Assembly: GCA_003254925.1 (NCBI GenBank) | Contig: QANZ01006387.1 | Coordinates: 91,994 to 155,993 of the forward strand | Source: Chamaecrista fasciculata | Lineage: Eukaryota > Streptophyta > Magnoliopsida > Fabales > Fabaceae | DNA: 64,000 bases | Direction of reading: 5' to 3' | In this document: in pieces, positions 31,361 through 42,291 of the stretch | Numbering within the stretch: the stretch's first letter is position 1 | How the letters are laid out: the number at the start of each line of letters is the position of its first letter | The notes under the pieces: model-generated | What the model was told of the DNA's origin: nothing | The model's input: the letters and a program-made list of their open reading frames with translations, nothing else | Databases searched by the model: none | Program-made: the position numbers and the translations under genes

Positions 31361-32081
31361 AATGTCAATCATCATTAATTTGTCATACAGAGAATGTAAT
31401 TTATGGCATGAACTACTGTTTCAAGAAAAGTAAGTATTCATGAAAAAAACATATAAATTTTGTTAATGACAATGCCAATCAACATCGTGATTCTAGCAAT
31501 CTGTCTATAGAGATTACCTTTTGTGTAATTTGTTGCTCACAAGTTTGAATAATATACCATATATAAACCAAAATCACATAATTGACATTGATCACCCGTC
31601 ATTAATTCGTCCATTGTAATCAATGTGATTATTCAAAGTTAATATGTTGTCATATTAAAAACGATGACAGACCCGTGGGAAGCTGATGTGTGATCAATTA
31701 AGGATTCAAAATTCAATCAGTTATTCACCGTCACGAAAAACATATTACGAAACGGGTAATTAATAGGTGGCAAATTTTCGTGTGCGATGTTGGCATAAAA
31801 ACAATATATGATTGGTTGTTGAAACGATATGATTGACATGTGGATATAAATTGGTGATAAAAAAATGTTAAATAAAATGATATATGAGATGGTGCACCGG
31901 GATTGGTCGAAGAGTCATAAAAAGTTTTAATGACAATTTAAGGCACAGTGACACGTGGCATGCAAAGACCAGATGTGCTCTGCTTTTATGATTAGGGAAT
32001 TACTTATGGTCCACTAATACACTTTAATTGCCGGTAAGATTAATTAAAAAGTGATAGTGGTATAAAATAAAAATTAATGGT
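31361..32081. other. Intergenic DNA upstream of TNL-C
   Basis: AT-rich, no ORF. It contains a G-box/ABRE-like ACACGTGGC at 31951-31959, about 730 bp upstream of the TNL-C start. No other element was recognised. Confidence 0.5.
31951..31959. promoter_or_regulatory. G-box/ABRE-like motif
   Basis: ACACGTGGC contains the CACGTG core bound by bZIP/bHLH factors. A role in TNL-C control is only inferred from position. Confidence 0.3.
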
Positions 32082-32497
32082 TAAAGTATATTTTTGGTAC
32101 CATAACTTTTGTTAAGGTCTCAATTCAGTATTATAATTTTTTTTGTTAAAATTTTGGTTCTATGTTTTTTGCTCACGTTGCAGATTTACACTTTTGATCT
32201 CATATCTTTAGGTCAAGTTGCAAAATTAGTCCCATATTTTTTTGTCAGGTTTTAGAATTAGTCCCATATCTCAAGGTCAAGTGCAGAATTGGTTCCATAT
32301 CTTTGAATTAGGTGTGATTGACAGTGAAACTTTTTGCAAAGATATGAAACCGATTTCGCAACCTGACAAGAAAATATGAGACTAAATTTGCAACTTTTTG
32401 TAAATATATGAGATTAAAAGTGCAACCAAAGAAGTTATGGGACAAAATCAAAACCTGAACAAAAGTAATGGGACCAAAAATATATTTTGACCACGAT
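32082..32497. repeat. Fold-back element in the TNL-C promoter
   Basis: The left arm 'taaagtatatttttggtacc', 'ttttgttaaggtctcaattc' is inverted as 'gggaccaaaaatatattttg'. The right tip lies about 190 bp before the TNL-C start codon and includes TTGACC (32487-32492), a W-box core for WRKY factors. Confidence 0.75.
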
Positions 32498-32685
32498 TAA
32501 AAAGTGAAAAACCTTGGTCGTGGACTGTGGTCCCAGTACTCGTTTTTTCTCGAGCAAAACAAGTAATGAAAGAATCATTCTCATCAGACATGTATCTTCA
32601 AATTCAATTGCAGAAATCGTAAAGTTTTTTCTCAGAAATCGTTGATTCAAGCAATCGCAGAAAAGTCCCTTCTGCAACTTAAAAT

Positions 32686-35600
32686 ATGTCGATTATTCGT
32701 AAACCTAAAAGCCCTTCGACGGCGGCTACTTCCAGTGATCCTTCAACCCCGAAGATGAATTATCACGTTTTCTTGAGTTTCAGGGGAGAAGATACTCGCA
32801 AGAATTTCACCGATCACTTGTACGATGGGTTGAATCGAAAGGGGATTAAGACTTTTAGGGATGAAGAAGAAATTAGGAGGGGAGAAGCTATTTCTGAGGA
32901 GCTTAAGAGAGCCATTGAGGAGTCTTTGTTTGCGATTGTTGTTTTCTCCAGAAACTACGCTTCTTCTTCGTGGTGCTTGGATGAGCTACAGAAGATTGTG
33001 GAATCCAGAAAGGACACGCGCCAATCGGTTTTCCCTGTCTTTTATGATGTGGATCCGTCTGATTTGCGACACCAAACTGGAAATATTGGGGCAGCATTTG
33101 AGAAACATGAAGAAAGGTTTTCGGAAAATATCGAAAAGGTGGAGAAATGGAGAAAAGTTTTGGCTCAAGTTGCTGGTCTGTCTGGTTGGGATATTAGAAA
33201 TAAGTAAGTTTTGAATCCCCAATAATCTCATAATCTGTTTGCATCTATAAGAAAAACTATATTTGGGCATGACTTCTTTTTTGGCAGTCAATTTCATCCG
33301 CAATGCTTCACATTTTCATCAATTTTATTTTCCACTAATTTCTTTCAATGAATTAATGACATAATTCATCTCATTTTCTAATCTGAGTGTAGGTTTTAGA
33401 GAGAAGATAGAGCCTAGAAAAGAAAACGTACTAGCAAAAAGATTATTGATTTTATTAAACTTAATGAGATCCTATTTAAAGAGATTACAAATAATCCAAA
33501 GTTCAATCCCTAGAGTCGACATTGTTGAGAGGGCTCTAGCCATTTCGTCTCTGAGGCTCGAATGGTATTAGTCTTCACTTAGATCGTTACACGGATAGGC
33601 GGGGATACCCATGACTTAACCGAAAAAAAAAAGAGATTAGAAGTAATAGAAAAATATTCAAAAAATTGAATAAAAGTGTGGAACTATTCCAACACCTAAT
33701 CAATCCCGTGAAAATAAGGATATCAATGATTCAATTTCACTAGATAATGAAAAATAAAATAAATAATAAAAATGCAACTCCTAAAAGCATGTAGTTAACA
33801 CTGAGTTAGAATTTAAGTTTCTTTTTTTTTTTAATCAATTTTACATTATATGTCACTAGCAATGCAAATTTTGTTGTTAATATTTGGCTAAAGTAAGAGC
33901 AAAAGAAAAAATTGACCAAAATGTGAAACACTGGGAAATGGGAATGAAATTGACCGCAAAAAAGATTGAGGACGAAATTGATAGTTGGTGTAAAGTTTGG
34001 AGACTAAAGTGGTGCTTTTCCCATCTATAATTTGATGATTCAATTAAGAAAATATTAACTTAAGGATTTTTTACTTGCATAGAAATCTGAGTATGAAAGT
34101 GATATTATGCTAATTTAGTCATTAACATTGAAAGAATTTGTATACAAAGGTGACATTGGAAGGAGAATGAGTTTTATCTTTGAGAGTTTGGGGGACTAAA
34201 TTGATGATAATGATCTTTGAAGGACTAAATTGAAAGCCGCTATATTTGTTGATGACTAAAAATTAAAATATAGTTTTTCTCTATATGATGCATATAAAAG
34301 TTACTGCTGCTCAAATTTAATCTCATCAAGAATATTCTTGGATGCTATGCCTCTGTTTCATTCGGATGTCATCACAATTCTTACTTACTTAGAGTAGATG
34401 ATGGTGGTAAGATACTAATGCTATTGAAGATAAAATTTGTAAAAAAAAAAATGTTAATTCAAACCTTAAAGGCGCAGCTAAGCTAACTAGGAAGTATTTA
34501 CTTAGAATGAATGATAGTGTTAAGATACTTATTATTGTTGCAGTTAAAGTTCAATAAAAAAAAAAATGTTAATTCAAGCTAGCTAGGAAATCTTGCCCTT
34601 TTTTTTCGACTTTTTACCATTTTAATGCTTATCAGGATCTCTTACTTGCTCAATATAATGTTCCCGTAGTTTGAGTGTGATTTCTATTCAACTTACCAGA
34701 AAATTGTGACCCATTGGTTCATCTTAGGCATGAAGCGCCAATTATTGAAGAAATTACTGCAAAGGTATTCACCGAATTATGGATTAAATTGCCACCTGAT
34801 TTTGAGAATTTAGTTGGAATACAGTCAAAGGTGAATGAGATGATTTCCCTTTTAAAGGTGGGGTTGGACGATAAATTCTTCATAGGCATATGGGGTATGG
34901 GTGGCATAGGTAAAACTACTCTTGCTAGAGTTGTTTATGCAGCTATCCGAAGAAATTTTCAATTTAGTTGCTTTCTTGCCAATGTTAGGGAGAATTCGGA
35001 AACCAGTGGTTTAGTCCCCTTACAAAAGAAGCTTCTTTCTTGCCTTCTCCTGGCAAAGAATATTGAAATTGATGATTCCTATGAAGGAGTGAAGGCAATG
35101 GGACACTTTTTACGCAATAAGAAAGTTCTACTTGTTCTTGATGATGTAAGCCATAGAAGCCAGTTAGAGAACTTAGCTGGAAATGAAGACTGGTTTGGTG
35201 TAGGGAGCAGAATTATTGTAACTACTCGAGATATACGCTTGTTGACAGAGTATGAGCAGTTTGAAACATATAAAGTTGAAATGTTGCATAGACATGAATC
35301 TCTTAAGCTTTTATGTAGGAAAGCATTTAAGAAGGATGCGCCTGAAAAGGGTTTTTTGGAGTTGTCAGAAAAAGTAGTTGAATATTCTGGTGGACTGCCT
35401 TTGGCACTTGAAGTGTTGGGTTCATTTCTTCACAAAAGAAGTCAAGATGAATGGAGTAACATGTTGGATAAGTTGGAGCAAAAGAAGCAAAATTTACCTC
35501 AGGATATATTCAACACGCTTCGCATAAGTTATGATGGCTTAGAAGATGAGGACTGCAAAAGTATTTTTCTAGATATTGCTTGTTTTTCCAACTGGAGGGA

Positions 35601-38600
35601 AAAAGTTGAAGTTAGAAGGTTATTGGAAAATTGTGGTTATCATTCTAAATATGGGATCAACATTCTTGTTGAAAAGTCATTGCTAAGTTCTTCAAGTCAA
35701 AGTGCTAAAGGATTTACGTATATGCATGATTTGCTTCAAGATATGGGAAGGAAAATCGTTTTGCAAGAATCTCCTGATGCTAGTAGTCGCAGCAGGTTGT
35801 GGTCTAAAGAGGAGATTGATCTTTTGTTGAAAGGAAATAAGGTAAGTCTTTGATTTTTCAATGGTGTTAAAGTTATTAAATGATTTATTAAATTGTTTCA
35901 AATTTATGCTTGATCTCTGATTCTCTCTCATCTTGTTTATCAGGGAACTGAAAAAGTCCAATGTATAGTTTTGGATATAGAACAATCACATAAAGCAACT
36001 TGGCACCCAGATTGTCTCTCAAATATGCACAAACTTAGATTACTCGACTTGAGTAATGTGTGTCTTTCTAGTAGTCTCAATTACCTTCCTAGTGCATTGA
36101 AAGTTCTTATATGGGATTCTTATGCTTTGGAAGCTTTGCCATGCATTGACCAATTATTTCAACTTGGGGGCCTTCAGTTGTGCAACAGCAAAATCAGAAA
36201 ACTATGGAATGGAGCGCCGGTATACTTTCTTTCTAAACTCTAACTAACATGGTTTAGATATTTGTCCACTAGGTTTTGAATTGTGAAACTGATATTTCTC
36301 TCTATTTATCTGTCTTATATGCTGACCAGTCTTTACGGGAGCTGAAAGTCATCAATGTGAGTGATTCCAAAGATCTAACTGAAACTCCAGATTTCACTGG
36401 AACTCCGAAGCTTGAAAGGATGCTTCTTGATGGCTGTGTAAGCCTAGTTAAGGTTCATGAATCTCTTGGACAGCTCAAGAATTTGGTTAACTTGAGTCTG
36501 AAAGGATGTAAAAATCTTGTAACTCTTCCAAGAAAGTTGGAAACAACTAATCTGAAGACATTTATGCTCTCTGGATGCTCAAAACTCAAAAAGCTTCCTG
36601 AATTTGGTGAAAGTATGGAAAGCCTGTCAATCATTGATGCAACTGAAACTTCTATCAGAGTAGTGCCCTGGTCAATTATCCATTTAACAAATCTCCAATA
36701 TTTTGACCTGGATGGTTGCTGCAGGCTTTGTTCAACAATACCCCGTCTTCCAGAAAATTTATTTACATTTGCAGATCGCTGCCTTTGCTTGGAACCCTCT
36801 TTGGTTCTACATCATCTATTTGCATCACTTTTCTATCAGGTCTTTCTTCTTTTCTCGCTTTCTTTTACACTCTCTTTCTTTGTAAAATAGTAGAACGCCC
36901 TTTGAGTTTAGGTATTTTACAAATAACTTTCTGAACTTTTAAAATTGAAAGGCTAAAATGCAGAAAGCTCCCTGAACTTTAGTTACTATGCAAAAACAGA
37001 AAAGCTGAACTTTTGATTTTGTGCAACTAACCTCTTTTGTTAAGATTTTAATTAAAAAATTCAACTTTCTTTGTAATTTAATGGTTATTGATGCTTTTTA
37101 CATTGATCGGGACTAAAAATTAAGTATTGTTCTAATTAAATGCAGCCAAAATGCTAACTTTTTTTATAAAAATTTTGACAAAAGGCTTTATTTGCACAAA
37201 ATCAAAAGTTCAGGTGGTGTTTTGTCACTTTTCATAAGTTCAGTAGGCTTTTTGCACAGTAACTAAAGTTCAGGGGGAATTTTTTGCATTTTAGCCAAAT
37301 GGAAAATACCATTTGTCAGTTTGCTAACTATTCTGTCAGTTTTACCATTGAGATTGCAAAAGTTCATGTGCCTCATCAGACTACGTTATAATTGATATGA
37401 AAAGCTCATATTTTATAGACAAGTTGGAATTGGAGACTTTGAGCCTTTGAGGTGATGAATGAGGTGGCGACATTATGGGTGGAATAGATAAATGACCTAA
37501 CACAAATTACTGACATGTTGACGTGATGAACTTAATTTTATTTTATTTTTTTAATTAATGATATACTTTCAAAGAAAAAAAATTGGCATGTTCTATATTC
37601 TTTATAGTAAACTATTAATTTACATATCAAATATACTACATGAAAAGTTCTATCTCTATATTATTCAATCAATTACTTGTGTACAACAAAATTACTAGGC
37701 ATTAGGAAAGAAGTTTGATTATCTGATTGCCATAGGCTGTCTAATATTTCATTTTATTCATTTATTTATGTTTTCTTTGCTTTTCAAGGTTCATTGTGTC
37801 CAAACCATGTTTGACTATATTCCATTCCTTGGATGTTTGAGACCAAAAAAATAAATACTTCAATTCTATTTTGACATCTTCACAAGTATGATAGACTCGC
37901 ACTCGCACTCTCTGATGCACACATTTATATATACACACAGACAAGGTTTCTGAAATTTGGCCTCTGTATTATATACAGTTTGGAAGTGTATAGGCAGTTT
38001 TGTAGTTTTTACTATATTTTTTATAACTGGACTCCTTGTTGTTGCAGCGTCCGGATTTTCTTGAGCATCCCACTCATCTTTTATATAAAGACTTTTTCTC
38101 ATATTTTCAAGGGAATCTATTCCCAACGTGGTTCTCGTATTTTCAAGGGAATCTTATCCCAACATGGTTTGAACAGCGAGAATATAAACGAGATGTGTGC
38201 AATCATCCTTTGTTCAGCAAGAAAAAAATCCACAGTGGATCTATCTCTATTACAGCTGACATACCTCATGGTGTTGTTGATTACAAGAGAGAGTGGTTGG
38301 GAATTGCAGTGTGCCTTGTGCTAGAAAAAAAGTTCGATCCTGCAACGTGGCGTGGTTTCTACATAAATTGGAGGTTTAAAGATTGTTGCCATCCCATTAG
38401 AAGTAAACGTGAGATTGTCATAAAGCGATATTTTGTCCCTCTTTACCTAGGATTTTTCCCATTTGACAAGAAATGTTGTCCAATGCATCCAACTGGTGTA
38501 GGCTGCCAAGTTGGTTTGACAATTTATTTTACGAACATGGTCCGTGGAGAGAGAATATCACTTGACAGGAAATTCCCTCTGTATAGAAAATTGAGAGTGA

Positions 38601-38647
38601 TGGAATGTGGATGGCGTCTGATAAGAAGGAACAATCTCGATGCATGA
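32686..38647 (+). CDS. TNL-C: intact TIR-NB-ARC-LRR receptor with short LRR and C-JID
   Basis: Five exons with GT-AG introns: 32686-33203 (TIR), 34728-35841 (NB-ARC), 35944-36219 (linker), 36330-36839 (LRR) and 38048-38647 (C-JID), 1005 residues with the same phases as TNL-A. The TIR has SFRGEDTRKNFTDHLY and putative catalytic Glu100 (SSWCLDEL). NB-ARC has GMGGIGKTT at 229-237, LLVLDD, GLPLAL, FLDIACFSNW and YMHD. The LRR exon is 240 nt shorter than that of TNL-A: after HLTNLQYFDLDGCCRLCS it jumps to TIPRLPENL, an in-frame loss of about 80 residues. The last exon holds a 12-residue duplication, YFQGNLFPTWFS followed by YFQGNLIPTWFE. Intron 1 contains a fold-back element and a SINE; intron 4 contains another fold-back. 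It is the only TNL here on the plus strand. Expected role as for TNL-A; recognition specificity probably differs. Confidence 0.93.
33268..34025. repeat. Fold-back element in TNL-C intron 1, split by a SINE-bearing insert
   Basis: The left arm ('ggcagtcaatttcatccgca', 'gcttcacattttcatcaatt') is inverted at 33915-34020 ('ccaaaatgtgaaacactggg', 'gacgaaattgatagttggtg'). Sequence from about 33395 to 33715 is foreign to it. Confidence 0.65.
33496..33632 (+). mobile_element. 5'-truncated tRNA-derived SINE in TNL-C intron 1
   Basis: It reads 'gttcaatccctagagtcgac', 'cgttacacggata' and 'cccatgactt', then an A-tail. It matches the 3' two thirds of the SINE at 42106-42291. Flanks 'gagattacaaataat' (33481-33495) and 'gagattagaagtaat' (33633-33647) form a near-perfect TSD. 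Confidence 0.8.
36945..37300. repeat. Fold-back element in TNL-C intron 4
   Basis: 'ggctaaaatgcagaaagctc', 'ctgaactttagttactatgc' is inverted as 'gcacagtaactaaagttcag', 'gcattttagcc'. Confidence 0.8.
38101..38173 (+). repeat. In-frame 36-bp tandem duplication in the TNL-C C-JID exon
   Basis: 'attttcaagggaatctattc', 'ccaacgtggtt' is followed by 'attttcaagggaatcttatc', 'ccaacatggttt'. It encodes two copies of the GN(L)(F/I)PTWF strand, which occurs once in TNL-A and TNL-B. Confidence 0.9.
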
Positions 38648-38814
38648 AGTACATGGTCCACAAGCATGAACACACAACCACCTCCTGCACAGCAATGCTG
38701 ACTGGGTAAGCCAAACCCGTAACTGTTAATTCTATTATCCTGCCAGAGTTTTCATATCTAATAATTTAAATTTTAGTCCTATACATGTATTGATTTCATT
38801 AACTTTAATGAAAA
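38648..38814 (+). other. 3' flank / UTR of TNL-C
   Basis: Short noncoding stretch after the stop. A donor-like CTGACTGG/GTAAGC lies at about 38706 and an acceptor-like CTCTTGTAG at about 40269 with a GTAAGT after 'ggattctgg' near 40350, so 3' UTR splicing is possible but unproven. Confidence 0.3.
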
Positions 38815-40055
38815 AATGCAAATGGCCTCCTTCAATTATGCCCTAATTGTATGGGAAAAAAATAATTATGGCCTATTTGCAAATAATCCCCTTCAACTAT
38901 GGTCTAATTGCAAATAGCCAAATAAACTATCAAACCAAGCAAATTCCCCTTCAACTATGGTCTAGTTGTTAATACCTCCCTTGAAATATAAAATTTAGCG
39001 ACTCCTTGAACTTTTATAATCTTGTATTTAATTTGAATTTTACACATAGTTCTCACATCCTATTTCTATTTATACATATTTAATCGTGTTTGAAATCTTT
39101 GATCTTTACGTCTTGGGAGGATTAGTCTCTAACTATCGGTTGGGAGACACCATCTGCTTCTTACAACAACAACAACAACCAAAGCCTTATCCCACTAGGT
39201 GGGGTCGGCTATATGGATCAACTAACGCCAATGTGTTCTATCCTTGCACATGTCAACCGTAAGGTTATTGATAGCTAGATCTTTCCGGATAGTTTCTTGA
39301 ATAGTTTTCTTTGGTCTTCCCCTTTCTCGGATTATAGGATTTTCTACCATTTGATCAACTCTACGTACCGGGGCCTCTAAAGGTCTTCTTTGCACATGCC
39401 CGAACCACCTAAGGCATGTTTCGACCAATTTCTCAATGATAGGTGCCACGCCAACCTCCTCTCTGATGACCTCATTCCTGATCTTATCCTTAATAGTATG
39501 ACCACACATCCAATGAAACATTCTCATCTCAGTCACGTTGAATTTTTGCTCATGCTACCCTTTTATCGTTCCCCTTCTCTACCACTGAACTTACACGCCA
39601 TAAACTCTGTCTTACTTCTACTGATACGAAAACCGTAAGTCTCCAAAGCTTGTCTCCACCCCTCTAGTGTTGCATTGACTTCGCCTTTCTTCGACCAAGA
39701 CAATGTCATCAGCAAAAAGCATGCACCTTGGTGCCGCCTCTTGTATATGTTGAGTGAGTACATCCTGTACCACTACTTCTTACCAAAAAAAAAAAAGAAG
39801 AAAAATCTTCTCTACTAAAAAGCCAAAAAAAAATTATTTCAAATATTCTAATATTTTAAAGATTGTGAAAATTAAGGGGGTTATTTGCGACCATACCATA
39901 GTTGAAGGAGGGGATTTGCTAGGTTTGATGATAGTTGGAGGGATTATTTGCAACTAAGCCATAGTTGAAGGAGGTTATTTATGAAGTTTGATAGTTAAGG
40001 GTGCTATTTACAACTATACTATAGTTAGATGGGGCTATTTGTATTTCCCCTAGCT
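38815..40055. repeat. Fold-back element interrupted by an RTE LINE
   Basis: The left arm ('caaatggcctccttcaatta', 'ccccttcaactatggtctaa') is inverted at 39860-40055 ('ccatagttgaaggaggttat', 'gctatttgtatttcccc'). The LINE at 39165-39772 lies between the arms. Confidence 0.75.
39165..39772 (-). pseudogene. RTE-type LINE, 5' truncated and internally deleted
   Basis: On the minus strand: the RT catalytic block [13 protein letters not shown] (about 39690-39730), then after a frameshift [20 protein letters not shown] and [12 protein letters not shown], then RMFHWMCGHTIKDKIRN, LRWFGHVQRRPLEAPVRRVD and the typical 3' end 'gccgaccccacctagtggga' with a (TTG)n tail. About 60 residues usually present between CKFSG and MRMFHW are missing. 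TSDs CTGCTTCTTAC (39154-39164) and CTACTTCTTAC (39773-39783) flank it. It was inserted in the fold-back element and is non-functional. Confidence 0.9.
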
Positions 40056-40451
40056 TTAATTATTAATTTCTAATCTATCTTTAATTTCTTATTTTCCCCT
40101 CCTTTCATGCAAAAATCATTTGCTCTAGTAAGCAGTTTCAGCAAAGATATATATGAATATGTGGCTGATGCCTTCCCAAACAAACTGTAAAAATTTCAAT
40201 TAGACAAAATGATTTGCATATACAATATCGTTGTGGACATTGAACTATTTTCTTTTCCCTCTCTTGTAGATGACTTTTCCTATGATAGTGGCTGGACTTT
40301 GGAGTAAAGATAGTGGCAGCGGTGGTGAAGATCATAGGAAAAGAGGATTCTGGGTAAGTTACCATACTGAGTACCCTTAACATTTCATTATAATTTCACT
40401 TTTAGTCAATAAAATGTAATTATTTGGTCCAATTGATGTTATTTTTGGAAG
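40056..40451. other. Noncoding spacer with a possible UTR exon
   Basis: A splice-like segment (TTGTAG/ATGACTTTTCC ... GGATTCTGG/GTAAGT, about 40270-40352) would encode a short peptide or 3' UTR sequence of TNL-C. No homology recognised. Confidence 0.3.
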
Positions 40452-40835
40452 CAAAAGCACTTTTTTAGTTCCCAACTTTACATCAATTTTCAATTTCATC
40501 CTCTAAGTTTATTTATTGTCAATTTCGTTCCCAAAGTTTTATATTTTAGTCGAGATTTTATACTTTGTCCTAACTCCATTCAACAAGTTAACGGCAAATT
40601 CTACGGGATTTTCAATCTGAGTCGGGATAAAATGTTTTTTTCTCCCGACATTTTTACATTTCATGTCATGAGTCATGTAGAGTTTTCCGTTACTTCATTA
40701 GATGAAGTTAGCGTGAAGGATAAATTCAACCACAATGTGAAACTTTGTAGATATAATTGATAGTAAACAAACTTTGGATATGAAATTGAAAATTAATATA
40801 AAATTTGAGGACCAAAAAGATGCTTTTGCCAACTT
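40452..40835. repeat. Fold-back element
   Basis: 'gcaaaagcacttttttagtt', 'caactttacatcaattttca' is inverted as 'gaaaattaatataaaatttg', 'aaaaagatgcttttgcc'. Confidence 0.75.
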
Positions 40836-41757
40836 TTGGACTGATTGAGCTGCCACATATATGTTTTCTTTTTTTCAATGTTATCAATGTGAGATGGTTG
40901 GTCGCCCTTTCTGTTTCTCTCATGGAGGAACAATTCAGTTTAGTTGACCGAGAAATTCAGGGACGAAGACAGCCAATACAAGAAGCAAACTTTTATTGAA
41001 TAAATAGTAAGTAAATCAAGAGAAAGAGTAGTGAATGATGTTTACCCTTCTAAGAGTAAATGGTGCAAAATATTGATAAATTAATTAATTATCAGTAAGC
41101 CGTTAGCATTTTCCAATTAATCTTCTTAACAGTGTGACCTTGTTGAAAGTGGAGGTGAGAAATGGAGAGTGCTTGTATTTGTATTTATATATTGATTTTG
41201 AGTATTAATAACCAAAGATTCTATAATAAATGTAGTGATTTCATTCTCTGTTTTAGATCATACACCACTAGGATTTTTTGAAATAAAATCTTTGCTTATA
41301 TTTAGTTCTCTGAAGGCCAAAGGTGATTAGTTTATTTATTTATTTAAAATTAGTTTTAGTGGTTTATTCAAGCTGGTTTCTTCACAACTAATATTTGTTA
41401 GGAAGTAGGATGTGAGAACACAAATCCACTTTTTATTTTGGATAGAGTAATAGACACTTCGGACACTTTCATTTCCTATTTTTCAGTGAACTCAAATCAT
41501 GAGTTTGAAAATGTCAACCGCAGTGAAGGTCATATAATGAAATGAAACATAACATTAAACACAGATAAAGGCAGTTTCATGTTAAAAAGAAAAAAAAAAA
41601 GATAGGTACACATACTAATATTATACAATTTCAAGAGGGGAACAATGTCTTATTCTCTACTTGTATCCTCAATTATAATCCAATATCATTTGTTGTTTTT
41701 GTGAGAATATAATAAATTCTTTTTATGAATATATATTTTGTGAATTCCAATTGGAGG
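40836..41757. other. Noncoding spacer; possible last exon with polyadenylation signal
   Basis: A short plus-strand frame ends FSLVDREIQGRRQPIQEANF, closes at about 40999 and overlaps an AATAAA. It could be a terminal exon of an unrecognised transcript. The rest (41000-41757) is AT-rich without features. Confidence 0.3.
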
Positions 41758-41942
41758 TATGTCTTTTACTCGGCGTAGTCTGTTGGAAGGTATCAAGTTG
41801 CTTAACAAAGGAGTGGTCAAGAGAATTGCTGATATTGAAGGTTTTAGAGTTAATGCAGCTAACATGCATAGGATGATAGGAGTAATATTGGCAGGGTGTG
41901 TGATATTATGGAGGTGGATCCTCTCCATTTTATTTGTCTGCA

Positions 41943-42066
41943 TTGTTTATGCATTTTGAAGAGACAAAGGAAGAGGGTGAGAGAGAAAGTGTGGGCCCCA
42001 TAAAATAATAAATACGTGGGACCCAAAATTTCTCTCTCTACTTCTTCCTTTATCTCTCTAAAATGC
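41943..42066. mobile_element. Small MITE in the LINE relic
   Basis: 'gcattttgaagagacaaagg' is inverted as 'cctttatctctctaaaatgc'; about 124 bp, with 'gtgggccccat' and 'acgtgggaccc' in the loop. No coding content. Confidence 0.6.
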
Positions 42067-42105
42067 AACAAAAATACAGAGAACAAAATGAAGAAGCTGA
42101 CAACT

Positions 42106-42291
42106 AACAAATGTTTGGTGTAGTGGTTGGCGAGCTACACCCTAGGTGAGAGGACCAAGGTTCGATCCCTAGAGTCGACATTGTTGGGAAGGCACAACCG
42201 TTCCGTCTCTGCTGTCCGAATGAGATTAGTCTTTGCTTAGACCGTTACACGGATAAACAGGGGAAACCCATGACATTACCCAAAAAAAAAA
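42106..42291 (+). mobile_element. Full tRNA-derived SINE with long TSD
   Basis: It starts 'tttggtgtagtggttggcga' (A box) and has the B box 'aaggttcgatccc', a tRNA-unrelated body ('tagagtcgacattgttggga', 'agaccgttacacggata') and an A-tail. The flanking repeat 'aaatgaagaagctgacaa' occurs just upstream (about 42085) and again right after the A-tail (about 42290). Same family as 33496-33632. Confidence 0.9.

Noticed and set aside
33204-34727. TNL-C TIR and NB-ARC as two separate genes
   Set aside because: Splice sites and phase 2 agree exactly with TNL-A, B and E, so the 1.5-kb gap is an intron enlarged by repeats.
42106-42180. Possible tRNA gene (A and B box)
   Set aside because: The boxes belong to a SINE with A-tail and TSD; no cloverleaf was seen.
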